A stretch of 64,000 bases of DNA from JANSWY01 sp965228955 (GTDB lineage: Bacteria; Bacteroidota; Bacteroidia; Cytophagales; Cyclobacteriaceae). Each line of letters opens with the position of its first letter. Position 1 is the stretch's first letter. The position numbers were made by a program, and so were the translations under genes. The notes under the pieces are model-generated. The model did not search any database. It saw only the letters and a list, made by a program, of their open reading frames with translations, and had not been told where the DNA came from. The stretch covers positions 3,596,001-3,660,000 of the forward strand of contig OZ245848.1 of assembly GCA_965228955.1 (NCBI GenBank). Direction: 5' to 3'. Below are positions 16,758-25,190 of this stretch, in pieces.

Positions 16758-17552
16758 ATGAGATTAATTTTGATCGCACTTCTATTCATGGCTAGCCAGG
16801 TATCTGCGCAGGAATTTATTAACAGTTCCGGATTGTGGATTGAAAACTTTGACTCTACCAACACAGCTGATAATCGATACACAATTGATAATAAGCTATA
16901 TAAAGACGGGACTATAATTAAGTATCAGTTCAAATACTTCAACAACATGGGCAATGAGCAATATTTCGTTATCAATGACGATAATAATTGGATTATAACC
17001 TCGTCACCAGAAAACATGAATAATGTGGTTAGTCGGGTAGAAATGGTTGTATTACCAGGTCTTAGCCCAATGATTAAGTTAAATCCTAATTACAATCAAA
17101 CATGTATCGATTTTGTGACCTACAAAATGGACGGTTCGGTTTTCACGACCAGTCACACTGGAATGATTGAAAACTCTAAAAATATTTGGATTCATCCTCC
17201 GAGAGATGGCCTATTTCGAATACTCAATTTAAACCCTTACCCCATGTTAAAATATCCAATAAAGACTGGTGACAACTGGAAATGGGAACTATCCACCTCC
17301 AGCTATTGGTCTGACCCTTTGTGGAAGGAATGGGATGGCAGGATTCAATGGACACATATCTACAATGTATTGGAAGAAGGCATTTTTGAAATAGCTGGTA
17401 ACAAAATTAAGTGCCTCATTATTTCAGCGATTGGACAAAGTGATCTTGGCAGAACTGAGCTAAGAAGCTATTACAATAAAGAATATGGTTTTATCAAATT
17501 TGAATATACAAATGTTGACGGTTCTAAAATCCATCTAATTCGTCAATTGTGA
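16758..17552 (+). CDS. Secreted protein of unknown function
   Basis: 264 aa with signal peptide MRLILIALLFMASQVSAQ. The mature part is rich in aromatic and beta-type residues; I see YPIKTGDNWKWEL and the C-terminal GFIKFEYTNVDGSKIHL, a pattern common in uncharacterised exported Bacteroidota proteins that resemble lipocalin or DUF3108-like beta folds. Conserved catalytic residues are not apparent. It stands alone on the plus strand without a recognised shared promoter. The exported location is reasonably sure; the function is not. Confidence 0.7.
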   Translation: MRLILIALLFMASQVSAQEFINSSGLWIENFDSTNTADNRYTIDNKLYKDGTIIKYQFKYFNNMGNEQYFVINDDNNWIITSSPENMNNVVSRVEMVVLPGLSPMIKLNPNYNQTCIDFVTYKMDGSVFTTSHTGMIENSKNIWIHPPRDGLFRILNLNPYPMLKYPIKTGDNWKWELSTSSYWSDPLWKEWDGRIQWTHIYNVLEEGIFEIAGNKIKCLIISAIGQSDLGRTELRSYYNKEYGFIKFEYTNVDGSKIHLIRQL

Positions 17553-17722
17553 GATAACGCTAATTCAACTGACCTCCCAATCAACATTATTCAACTCCCA
17601 TAATTGATGAGTCAGCGAATTGTAGTATCTCATATTCCATTGAGTACCTAATTTGTAAGAGTAAACACAAAGAACGTACTAAGAACGACACAGTTATTAT
17701 TGAGAAAGAAGGAAGTCAATTA

Positions 17723-18109
17723 TTGGTAAACTATGACCAAAGAATATTAAAAGTGGTATGGAGTGGTAAAGTATCTCTGGACACAGCTCAAACTATCTTA
17801 AATAAAGGTGGGGACTTTATTGAAGATGATACTTGCGATAAAATTATCCTGGATAGATTATTACTTCAGGAATTCTCAACTGAAGCAAGACTTTGGATAA
17901 AAAACGATCTATTAAAAAACAGAGCGAAAAGGCTTTCTTCCAAAGTTACCCAAATGGCTATGATTGAAGCCCAAACTTCTATCGGAGCAATTTTCAGTAA
18001 AATGATCTCGGCAGCAATTACCCTGATAATTCCGAATATGAAGACAAAGAAATTTAAAAGCGTCGATGAAGCTAATAGCTGGATGATGTTAACTCCTGCT
18101 TACGTGTAA
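17723..18109 (+). CDS. STAS/SpoIIAA-like domain protein, putative
   Basis: 128 aa without signal peptide. The opening strand-turn-strand (VNYDQRILKVVWSGKVSLD) followed by helix and CDKIILDRLLL resembles SpoIIAA-like/STAS single-domain proteins that report a residue pattern rather than catalysis. No ATG is in frame. TTG at 17723 is used because AAGGAAG sits seven bases upstream, although the frame stays open back to about 17573. The terminator-like structure at 18129 follows. The family call is tentative. Confidence 0.55.
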   Translation: MVNYDQRILKVVWSGKVSLDTAQTILNKGGDFIEDDTCDKIILDRLLLQEFSTEARLWIKNDLLKNRAKRLSSKVTQMAMIEAQTSIGAIFSKMISAAITLIIPNMKTKKFKSVDEANSWMMLTPAYV

Positions 18110-18128
18110 ATCCTGAAACTCCTCATTT

Positions 18129-18196
18129 CGATCAGAGTACTCTTAGGTTAGGATAAAATCCTTTTATGGGTATATTAGAGACTCTGATCGATTTTT
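18129..18196. terminator. Large bidirectional hairpin between convergent genes
   Basis: CGATCAGAGT (18129-18138) pairs perfectly with ACTCTGATCG (18181-18190); CTCT/AGAG extends the stem and an inner GGAT/ATCC hairpin sits in the loop. ATTTTTAG follows on the plus strand. A terminator is most likely; a structured RNA is possible. Confidence 0.6.
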
Positions 18197-18215
18197 AGCA
18201 AGCTCTATTCTTGGG

Positions 18216-18644
18216 TTATCCAACCTTCATAAATGCCTTGATGATTCTGATATCCTCAGGGTCTAGTTTTTCAAATTTGCCTTCACGAAGATCATCGATT
18301 AAGTTTTTGTCACTCCCTGTGACATCTCCATACGATTTGAAACTGTCCATGTTCTTGTATCCCATACTCCAGTCTCCGAACAACCTCTCAGTTACAGGTT
18401 CCATAAACCTTTGGGTAGCCCGGACATGCCTATTATCCTCAAGTATTTTAGCGTAAAGAGATTCTATTTTACTTTTTTCTCCTTCAAGGATTTGTAAGAA
18501 TCGATTATTGGTGTGAATTAGCAGTCCAGTGAGTCCCAAGGCAGGATTGTTTCTTCTTGCGCTGGTAAGAATTTTTTCAATTTCTTCTTCATTGCACTCC
18601 ATCGTTCTACCAGAGGTGTAGACGAATCTATATAGGTTTTCCAT
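18216..18644 (-). CDS. BLUF-domain blue-light photoreceptor
   Basis: 142 aa from the ATG at 18644; the longer frame to 18680 begins with TTG and adds no domain. It is a single BLUF domain with the flavin-switch residues in place: Tyr9 (RFVYTS), Asn in ARRNNPALGLTG, Gln in FLQILEG, and the Trp of GDWSMG. BLUF proteins bind FAD and rearrange hydrogen bonds on blue light. There is no attached output domain, so it must act through a partner, possibly a neighbouring stress regulator. It is divergent from the lipoprotein at 18878, with enhancer-like repeats between them. Confidence 0.93.
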   Translation of the reverse strand: MENLYRFVYTSGRTMECNEEEIEKILTSARRNNPALGLTGLLIHTNNRFLQILEGEKSKIESLYAKILEDNRHVRATQRFMEPVTERLFGDWSMGYKNMDSFKSYGDVTGSDKNLIDDLREGKFEKLDPEDIRIIKAFMKVG

Positions 18645-18739
18645 GGTGATAGGATTAGTTTTAGTTCTACTAGTCAACAAGTCGAATGGTATTTTGTTAG
18701 GTACCGAGTTTCAATAACCCTTATTTCATTTATCCTTTT

Positions 18740-18757
18740 TGTAGAAAGGATTCTACA
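18740..18757. promoter_or_regulatory. 18-bp inverted repeat, candidate enhancer (lipoprotein 18878 / BLUF)
   Basis: Perfect repeat TGTAGAAAGGATTCTACA. A degenerate second copy beginning TGTGGGT lies at 18761-18778, 21 bp away. Unlike the other three copies it is not next to a stop codon, which argues against a terminator role. Confidence 0.65.
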
Positions 18758-18771
18758 CTTTGTGGGTAACA

Positions 18772-18791
18772 ATGGACATGTAAGTGTCCAT
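18772..18791. promoter_or_regulatory. 20-bp palindrome, possible second operator
   Basis: ATGGACA-N6-TGTCCAT is a perfect seven-base inverted repeat overlapping the weaker enhancer copy and lying about 40 bp before the -24 element. A repressor site or a hairpin are both possible. Confidence 0.3.
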
Positions 18792-18829
18792 ATCTGAGGT
18801 TATAGTTCCCAATAAGAGCTTTTTTCAGT

Positions 18830-18846
18830 TTGGCTCGGTTATTTCA
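18830..18846 (+). promoter_or_regulatory. Sigma54-like promoter of lipoprotein gene 18878
   Basis: Reads TTGGCTCGGTTATTTCA, with the same TTGGC/TTTCA blocks as 14858-14874. Because it overlaps the TTG at 18830, the coding start must be the downstream ATG at 18878. Confidence 0.5.
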
Positions 18847-18877
18847 GTTCATGTGGCATAAACCAAACATTTTAAAT

Positions 18878-19267
18878 ATGAATTATATCAAGACTATATC
18901 AATATGCCTGTTGGCAACATTTGTAACTGCGTGTGGAAATACCACTAAAGAACAGAAGTCAAATTTTGAAAAAGAAAAAAACGAAATGATTAGTATACTT
19001 AAAGAACAAGAAGACAAACTTAACAACACAATTGAAGAGATTAGTGAGGAAATAAAGGTGGAAGGCGAAAAAGCCGAAGCAAATGCTGAAAAGGTAATTG
19101 CCGACCTCAAATTACAGAAAGTAAAGCTTAAAGAAGAAATTGATAAACTCGGAGACACAACTGAGGATACATGGGAAGATATTGAAAAAGAAGCTCAGAA
19201 AATCTCCAATGATATCGATCAAGCGGTACAAGACATCCGGAAAGATGTCAAAGACGCTACCAAATAG
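18878..19267 (+). CDS. Coiled-coil lipoprotein
   Basis: 129 aa from the ATG at 18878: signal peptide with lipobox TFVTAC, then an almost uninterrupted, highly charged (Lys/Glu) coiled coil to the C-terminus, with heptads such as EDKLNNTIEEISEEI. It probably forms a periplasmic rod or Lpp-like spacer. The frame can be read back to TTG 18830, but the sigma54-like promoter occupies that stretch. A terminator follows. It is grouped with dps and the OmpA operon by the inverted repeat at 18740. Function inferred only as envelope support. Confidence 0.75.
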   Translation: MNYIKTISICLLATFVTACGNTTKEQKSNFEKEKNEMISILKEQEDKLNNTIEEISEEIKVEGEKAEANAEKVIADLKLQKVKLKEEIDKLGDTTEDTWEDIEKEAQKISNDIDQAVQDIRKDVKDATK

Positions 19268-19298
19268 GTAGTAAGTAAAATTCTGTGAAATGAATCAG

Positions 19299-19332
19299 GC
19301 CTGATCAGATGCTCATTTGATCAGGCTTTTTT
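19299..19332 (+). terminator. Intrinsic terminator
   Basis: GCCTGATCA / TGATCAGGC stem followed by TTTTTT, after the coiled-coil lipoprotein gene and facing the end of the mscS gene at 19342. Confidence 0.9.
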
Positions 19333-19341
19333 ACATTTCGC

Positions 19342-20310
19342 CTAAAAATGTTCTTTAATCACTCCAGCCTCCAATAACTCCCTGATAGCCACTTCTGTCA
19401 TTTCACTTTTAAATTTGAATTCATCCCTTATATCCAAAACGTACGCCTTAATTTTCATCTTATAGACAGATTGACGGTCCTTGAACTCATTGGCGAATAC
19501 CACTGAAATCGGCTTGTTCAGATACACATATTTAGATACTTGTGCGGCTTGCATTCCGATATTTCGGGCTTTCATGGTATCAGCATCAATTGGCAAATAG
19601 ATCTCAGCCACTACCTGGCAATTGGATTCACCTGCGTTTGCATTAGAAACCGAACTATTCATGATCTCACTGTTTGGAATAGAAACCAGGTTATCATCCG
19701 GAGTAACAATCCTTGTTGATCTCAGACCAATTTCTACAACCTCGCCATAATACCCACCAACATCAATCTTATCCCCCGACTGAAATGGTCTATCAAATAA
19801 TATCATGATACCACCAAAAATGTTCTTCAAAATGTCCTGTGAAGCGAAACCTACTGCCACACCAATGGATGCAGAAAACGCCAACACAGTAGCCGCCGGT
19901 GGTTTGAGGATGCTTAATAAAATAATCAACACCACTCCTATCCAACCCAGAATCTTAATGATTGGAATAAAGCTCTTGAATGTGATTCTGTATTGTGTAC
20001 TTTTTTCAGCAAAGAACTCCAACATTCTGGTAAGTGCACGGATAATCAGGTAGCCCAAACCTAGAAATATCAAGGACCAAATTATCTTGGATACAGAGAT
20101 GACATTAGTGATTTCAGGAACCTCTGTGGTTTCGAGGATTTCTTTTACTCTGTTACTGTTAGCTTTTTCAGCTGTACTGACAGTATCCTTAACCTCAACT
20201 GTAGTCAGACTATCCGAAACAATATTGATTGTATCAGTTAAAGAATCAACCTGAGCAAATACATTAGCTGAGAACAGGGTAATTGAAAAAAGTATGATCA
20301 AAGCTCTCAT
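19342..20310 (-). CDS. MscS-family channel with periplasmic N-terminal extension
   Basis: 322 aa. A cleavable signal peptide (MRALIILFSITLFSANVFA) precedes a ~50-residue polar segment, then three membrane helices (about 72-95, 108-130, 133-165) with the pore helix GVAVGFASQDILKNIFGG and the MscS beta domain GDKIDVGGYYGEVVEIGLR. It shares one base with the end of the 995-aa ATPase-like gene upstream, so the two are translationally coupled. It is last in the operon headed by the ECF sigma factor. A signal peptide on an MscS suggests a processed periplasmic sensor segment. Confidence 0.92.
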   Translation of the reverse strand: MRALIILFSITLFSANVFAQVDSLTDTINIVSDSLTTVEVKDTVSTAEKANSNRVKEILETTEVPEITNVISVSKIIWSLIFLGLGYLIIRALTRMLEFFAEKSTQYRITFKSFIPIIKILGWIGVVLIILLSILKPPAATVLAFSASIGVAVGFASQDILKNIFGGIMILFDRPFQSGDKIDVGGYYGEVVEIGLRSTRIVTPDDNLVSIPNSEIMNSSVSNANAGESNCQVVAEIYLPIDADTMKARNIGMQAAQVSKYVYLNKPISVVFANEFKDRQSVYKMKIKAYVLDIRDEFKFKSEMTEVAIRELLEAGVIKEHF

Positions 20311-23297
20311 TAATGAATCAGGTTTTTGGATTTAAGTAAATTGATAACTGCACGATAAACTATTGGATTCACTAGAAAAACCTTTTTCTTTTTGTTTAAT
20401 ATTCCATCTTCCATTAATGCTATTAATAACATATTTGCCTGAGCTTGTGAGATATTAATTGAATCTGCCAATTGACTCAGAGTCAGGCCATCATGCAAGA
20501 CCAAAGTTTGAAGAACAAATACTTTCTCTGCTGATAGTGTTGCTAAAAAACTAAGATCTGGCTTCTTAAAAGTGTTTATTGTGATTGTGTTTTGATCTAC
20601 ATCTCTTGTAGACATCAACCAGAAGAGCAAGGCCATGCTGACATTGCTTTTTGCAAAGCTATTCATGGAGGAAAAGAATTCTTTTCGCAACCACTCCTGC
20701 TGTTGCATGTCATCCATCTTATTGAATTTCTTTTCCAGTAGTTTCGATTCATCAGCAACAAATCGGATACTGAATCCGCTAATTCTATTTCTTTTGAGAA
20801 TGATGTCAACAATTTGTTCTTCACCAAATTCCTTCAAATTCACCTGGTAACTGAAATAGTCTTTTATCTGGACGGTCTTTGAAAGATAATCCCACGCATA
20901 AACATTGACGGTAACCATCCAAAACACTTGCTTTTGTGTGTTGTTGATCATTTCAAATAGACTCTTCAACAATGCAAATCCATCCACAGATCGGATAAAC
21001 AGGTTCTGCAGATCCTCAATGATAATGACGCGTTTAGGGCTTTCGTTTAGGTATTCTTCAGTTTCTCTTAAATCCTTTAATTCGGGTTTCTCCAATGTAG
21101 TTTGAAATAGATTAAGCAGCTCTTCCGCTTTGGAGATGTTCTGTACCGGACTTATTCTGGTGATCTGACAGTTAAATTTCACTTTGCTGGTCACCATGTT
21201 AACAAAGCTGGTGAGCCCACTCCATTGCTCACCTTGTACTGCAGTTGCTGCAAACCTGCCTAATGACCAGTTGTTATAGGCTTCACTGATCAGTTCTAAT
21301 TCCTTTTCTCTACCAACAAAAAATTCCTGATCCTTGAGAGCTTCAATTTTAAATAACCTTCTGTAAACCAATGGAAGTTTTTCAATAGTTTGTTGTGCCT
21401 CAAGAAGGAAATTTGAAACGTCTCTTGAAGCCTCCTTGTTTGGTGCAACCAACATGTATTTACTTCTCCAAAGATTAAATGAAGAAGTGAGATTATTTAC
21501 CTTTTCTTTCGATTTGCTTAAGATCCAACTGACCCCATTTTGAATGCGCTCAAATATTTTTAAGCTCATTTGAGTAGCTTGCCTTGAGGCCTTGGCAGTA
21601 GTAATTCTTAATTGAAGATCTGAGAGGTTTTCATTTATCGATAATGCCATTAGCCCACTTGAAAATTGCTGCAAACTATTTTGGAGCTCCTCTTCGGTTT
21701 TTGCAATTATTTTTCCAATCTCATTTTCTAGATCAACCAATCGATTCTCAATCCTGACCAGACCTTCCCTGGCAGTTGCAAGTGCCTCCTCATGTGTGCA
21801 TTCATCTTCTTTCAAAGCGGTAATTGCGGAATTGAAACTGAAAGACACAATGTGATCAAGATCTTCAAATGCCATGAAGGTCTCATTAATGGAATTTAAC
21901 GCTGAACTCTTGGTAATTCGAAAGGCCTTTCTCAACTCTGCCAATAATTCGAATGAAATGATTTCATAACTAGAAATCCATTTCAACTCTTCTGATTTCA
22001 TTGGTCTGTCAAAAGCTTCATCCTTTACAATCACTCTTGATCCGGAGTACTTCTCTACCTGCTTCTCAATTGCATCCTGAATTCTATCGATGAGGTTTGG
22101 TATGTTTAGCCCTAAGATGCTTTCATTCAGTTTTGGCATTAGTTCTCCATCCATTTTTTTGGACAACTGATAATTGATCTTAGTTAGGCCACTAACGGCA
22201 TTATCCGTTAAAGAATCGATCTCACTGTTACCAGTAACTATCAGATTTCTAAGCCCTTCTACTACAGGCTCAATATTTTGCTTAACCCGATCTTCCTGTA
22301 ATCCCTGAAAATCTGCTATTTGCTGCAAAGCATGATTAGCCAATACAAACAGCTGCAGATCTGATCTCCATTCCTCCGTAAAGGCGAATAGTGTGTTCTG
22401 CCATTTTAAATGATGAGATGACCATTGTTGATTATGCTTCTCCTCTCTTGCTGATAATTGGCTGGAACTAAATCTTTTTGAGGACAATTCAATTGTTCCA
22501 ACTATTTCATGATTCTTTTGAAATTCTTTTATACTGGAATCAAATATTGCGTCAAACGAATTTTGAAGACTTTCTTTTAGGTTATCAATAGAACCTTTAT
22601 AATCCGGGAAACCAAGTTTTGTTGAAGGATCGCTAAGAGGATTGTTTATGGCGTGCTCCTCCCAGCTTTTGATTGAAATTAAGATAGAGGAGATTCCTTT
22701 AGAGTATAGCGCACTCAAAAGCTCAAACCTCTTCAATAAACTAATCTTAAAATGGTATTCCAACAAACCCTGAAATGGAATATCATGCCCCCAATAAGAG
22801 ATCTCTCTTTTGTTCTTTCTGAATACGTTTAGGAACCTTTTAGGAAGAGTCGATAACTGATAGAAAAAGCGCTTCCAAAACTTGGAGAGTCCAAGAAATA
22901 AACCTTCACCTTCCTGGCGATAGAAGCGATTTCTGGATTGCTCCTGAGTGACAGTTTGCGATTGCATCTTAATCGTTTCACCGAGCAACCTGACCAAATC
23001 AGAATATTTAGAATCAAAGGAAGCTTCCTCTGGTTTGTGATTAATTTTTTCAATGATTGAAAGTAGGTCTACATTCAGGTTTGTAGCTTCCTCCTTTGTT
23101 GGGGTCTCCAAATCTAAATAAAATTGACTCCTCCTCTCCAGTTCCGAAAAGACTACACCAAACTCATCAATCCTGGAAAACATCTGATCGAGGTAATGCT
23201 GCTCAAACAGTTGTTTTATCAAAATAAAAATTCCATCCTGAGAGTTGTGTTCCAGATTGGGTTTTAGAATCTTTTCAGTTGGTTCTTCTACTATCAT
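20310..23297 (-). CDS. 995-aa coiled-coil protein with degenerate P-loop domain and winged helix, unknown function
   Basis: No known full-length family recognised. Residues 1-650 are long, mostly helical and coiled. From about 662 (FFVGREKELELI) a STAND/AAA-like module begins: the Walker A position reads GEQWSGLTS (689-697), with the invariant Lys replaced by Leu, while a Walker B-like strand VIIIED (757-762) remains. A winged-helix tail occupies about 915-995. No signal peptide or clear membrane helix. It sits between a lipoprotein gene and mscS with a one-base coupling to the latter, suggesting a cytoplasmic partner of that channel. Nucleotide hydrolysis looks unlikely. Confidence 0.75.
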   Translation of the reverse strand: MIVEEPTEKILKPNLEHNSQDGIFILIKQLFEQHYLDQMFSRIDEFGVVFSELERRSQFYLDLETPTKEEATNLNVDLLSIIEKINHKPEEASFDSKYSDLVRLLGETIKMQSQTVTQEQSRNRFYRQEGEGLFLGLSKFWKRFFYQLSTLPKRFLNVFRKNKREISYWGHDIPFQGLLEYHFKISLLKRFELLSALYSKGISSILISIKSWEEHAINNPLSDPSTKLGFPDYKGSIDNLKESLQNSFDAIFDSSIKEFQKNHEIVGTIELSSKRFSSSQLSAREEKHNQQWSSHHLKWQNTLFAFTEEWRSDLQLFVLANHALQQIADFQGLQEDRVKQNIEPVVEGLRNLIVTGNSEIDSLTDNAVSGLTKINYQLSKKMDGELMPKLNESILGLNIPNLIDRIQDAIEKQVEKYSGSRVIVKDEAFDRPMKSEELKWISSYEIISFELLAELRKAFRITKSSALNSINETFMAFEDLDHIVSFSFNSAITALKEDECTHEEALATAREGLVRIENRLVDLENEIGKIIAKTEEELQNSLQQFSSGLMALSINENLSDLQLRITTAKASRQATQMSLKIFERIQNGVSWILSKSKEKVNNLTSSFNLWRSKYMLVAPNKEASRDVSNFLLEAQQTIEKLPLVYRRLFKIEALKDQEFFVGREKELELISEAYNNWSLGRFAATAVQGEQWSGLTSFVNMVTSKVKFNCQITRISPVQNISKAEELLNLFQTTLEKPELKDLRETEEYLNESPKRVIIIEDLQNLFIRSVDGFALLKSLFEMINNTQKQVFWMVTVNVYAWDYLSKTVQIKDYFSYQVNLKEFGEEQIVDIILKRNRISGFSIRFVADESKLLEKKFNKMDDMQQQEWLRKEFFSSMNSFAKSNVSMALLFWLMSTRDVDQNTITINTFKKPDLSFLATLSAEKVFVLQTLVLHDGLTLSQLADSINISQAQANMLLIALMEDGILNKKKKVFLVNPIVYRAVINLLKSKNLIH

Positions 23298-23356
23298 TAA
23301 TTCTTTATATCGGTAAGCTTATTAGCCCTTATATCCATTAATTTAATCAACACTTG

Positions 23357-23974
23357 TCAAATAACACCATCCAATTTCAGCTCCTTAAACAGGCCTCTGG
23401 CGTAATAGTTTAGATAAGTATCTAATTCTGAAGGTTCAAATACTCTGGACCTTCCAGACCAAATCAATTTACCCTCCCCTAACTCATATAGGTTGGTTTC
23501 AATAAAGTACTTTGTAGCTCTTTTGAAATAACCCTCCCTGTAAACCAGATCGTAAGTCCTGTAGTAATATCTTCCAAATCGATCGTAAAACACTAAAGGC
23601 GCATATTCAACACTTGGTGAGATATAACGTTCTTCCTGATAGTCGACAAGAGTAATTGTCATGACTCCATCAAATTGTTTTTCCCTCAATCGTGCTTTCA
23701 CTCGTTCTATATCATCAAATGGTTTACCAAGTTCCGGAGGAAACATAGACATACCATTTGTAGCTCCCAGGCTGATTCTACTGGCTGCATAGACAACCTC
23801 ATCTTCAACCTGACCTCTAATAGCAGGATTATTAACAAGTCCGATTACCATCAGGTTATTGAACTTTTTGTCTAATTGTTGATCACTTTGCCAGGTTCTC
23901 ATCAGTCCTTCTGGAACGCATGAGATTAGTGAGCTAAGAGCCAATGCTATGATTATGCTTTTTAATAATTTCAT
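23357..23974 (-). CDS. DUF4136-like lipoprotein, putative
   Basis: 205 aa with lipobox SSLISC (Cys19). The mature domain starts TWQSDQQLDKKFNNLMVIGL and contains FDGVMTITLVDYQEER and a Tyr-rich stretch (YDRFGRYYYRTYDLVY), a layout seen in DUF4136-type envelope lipoproteins; the assignment is moderate. It lies five bases after marC and 59 bases before the 995-aa gene, within the ECF-headed operon. Role presumably in envelope maintenance. Confidence 0.7.
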   Translation of the reverse strand: MKLLKSIIIALALSSLISCVPEGLMRTWQSDQQLDKKFNNLMVIGLVNNPAIRGQVEDEVVYAASRISLGATNGMSMFPPELGKPFDDIERVKARLREKQFDGVMTITLVDYQEERYISPSVEYAPLVFYDRFGRYYYRTYDLVYREGYFKRATKYFIETNLYELGEGKLIWSGRSRVFEPSELDTYLNYYARGLFKELKLDGVI

Positions 23975-23979
23975 TCTAA

Positions 23980-24603
23980 CTATTTGAATACAGGCACAAG
24001 CCCATTTAAAATCATACTGATACCAATTGAAAGGATGATAAAACCGGTCATTCTTGACAGTGCCGCCATTCCGGATTTACCAAGGAATTTGTTAATTCGA
24101 TCTGAGAATAACAGAATTACTCCGGTAATAACCGCTACCGATACAACCGCCAAAACGAGTGATAATAATCCCATAAACCCCGTGCCGTCCACTGTCTGGC
24201 GTAATCCAATGACCAAGGCAATTGAGCCGGGTCCGGATAACATAGGCATGGCCATTGGAGTGAATGTAATATCATTTTTATGCATGCTTTCTTCCTGCAC
24301 TTCATCTGCCATTGGTTTTCCTTTGAATGCTTCTTTGCCCAGCAGACTCATTGCAGAAATACAAATCATAATACCCCCTGCAATTTTTATATGTGTTAAC
24401 TCAATCCCAAAAAACGCCAGTATCAGGTTTCCTGCGAAATAAAAGGTCAACAGAATCGCGATAATATAAAGGCTTATCTTCAGAACATTTTTGCGCTGTT
24501 CAATTGCTGTGATACCTTCCGTTAACGTTACGTATATTGGCATTGCTCCTAAAGGGTTGACAACAGAAAACAATGCCGTGAAAATCAATAAGTACAGCTC
24601 CAT
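23980..24603 (-). CDS. MarC-family integral membrane protein
   Basis: 207 aa with six predicted membrane helices and the MarC features NPLGAMPIYVTLTEG, TFTPMAMPMLSGPGSIALVIG and a C-terminal GISMILNGL helix. MarC/YchE/YhgN proteins are inner-membrane proteins whose substrate is unknown; the old link to multiple antibiotic resistance was not upheld. It begins eight bases after the ECF sigma gene, making it the second gene of that operon, where an anti-sigma factor would usually be expected. Confidence 0.92.
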   Translation of the reverse strand: MELYLLIFTALFSVVNPLGAMPIYVTLTEGITAIEQRKNVLKISLYIIAILLTFYFAGNLILAFFGIELTHIKIAGGIMICISAMSLLGKEAFKGKPMADEVQEESMHKNDITFTPMAMPMLSGPGSIALVIGLRQTVDGTGFMGLLSLVLAVVSVAVITGVILLFSDRINKFLGKSGMAALSRMTGFIILSIGISMILNGLVPVFK

Positions 24604-24611
24604 CTTGGTAA

Positions 24612-25190
24612 TTAAGCAGCAGGTTTAAGTAAACAATTTTTGTACTCCTCTGTAGCTTTCATTCTTGCTCTCATCAATCTCATCTTTACTGCACTTGCTG
24701 AAAGTGAATAGTGCTGTTGTAATTCTTCAATTGATTTGTTCAATGTGTATTTCATTGTAAGCAATTCTTTATCAGCAACTGGAAGGCTGTTTAGAGCCAC
24801 AGTAGCGCTAGTCTCTTTTGAGTCCAATTTAGTTTGCTCCTCCTGAACGTCCTGGCTATTGTCTACCAGATCATAAGTCACCTCTAGAGGTTGGCTCACT
24901 TTTTTCTTGGTTTTTCTAAAGTTATCAGTGCAGTAGTTGTAAGTGATTGCATACAACCAGGTTGAGAATTTACTCTCTCCTTTGAAAGAATCCAGTTTAT
25001 CCATCACTCTGATCATCACGTCCTGAGCCAGGTCTTCTGCATCATCTACATTTTTGGAAAATGAGAGACACTTAGCGAATACCAAAGAATAGTATCTGCT
25101 GTAAAGCTCCCCCATTGCATTTTTTGATCCCTGCTGGTATAAGTTTACCAATTGGTTATCATCGATTTTTTTAAGATTTAAAGCATTCAT
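24612..25190 (-). CDS. RNA polymerase ECF sigma factor
   Basis: 192 aa with sigma region 2 (YYSLVFAKCLSFSKNVDDAEDLAQDVMIRV, then FKGESKFSTWLYAITYNYC) and region 4 (LPVADKELLTMKYTLNKSIEEL with an HTH around SLSASAVKMRLMRAR). A ~35-residue acidic linker separates the two. It heads an operon with marC, a lipoprotein, the 995-aa protein and mscS; no anti-sigma gene is adjacent. It is the only ECF factor in the window and the obvious candidate for the 14 TGTGACC/CGTCT promoters, though its own upstream DNA lacks that motif. Confidence 0.95.
   Translation of the reverse strand: MNALNLKKIDDNQLVNLYQQGSKNAMGELYSRYYSLVFAKCLSFSKNVDDAEDLAQDVMIRVMDKLDSFKGESKFSTWLYAITYNYCTDNFRKTKKKVSQPLEVTYDLVDNSQDVQEEQTKLDSKETSATVALNSLPVADKELLTMKYTLNKSIEELQQHYSLSASAVKMRLMRARMKATEEYKNCLLKPAA

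Noticed and set aside
23984..24442. Plus-strand 152-codon frame
   Set aside because: Antisense to MarC; the MarC helices and motifs account for the region.
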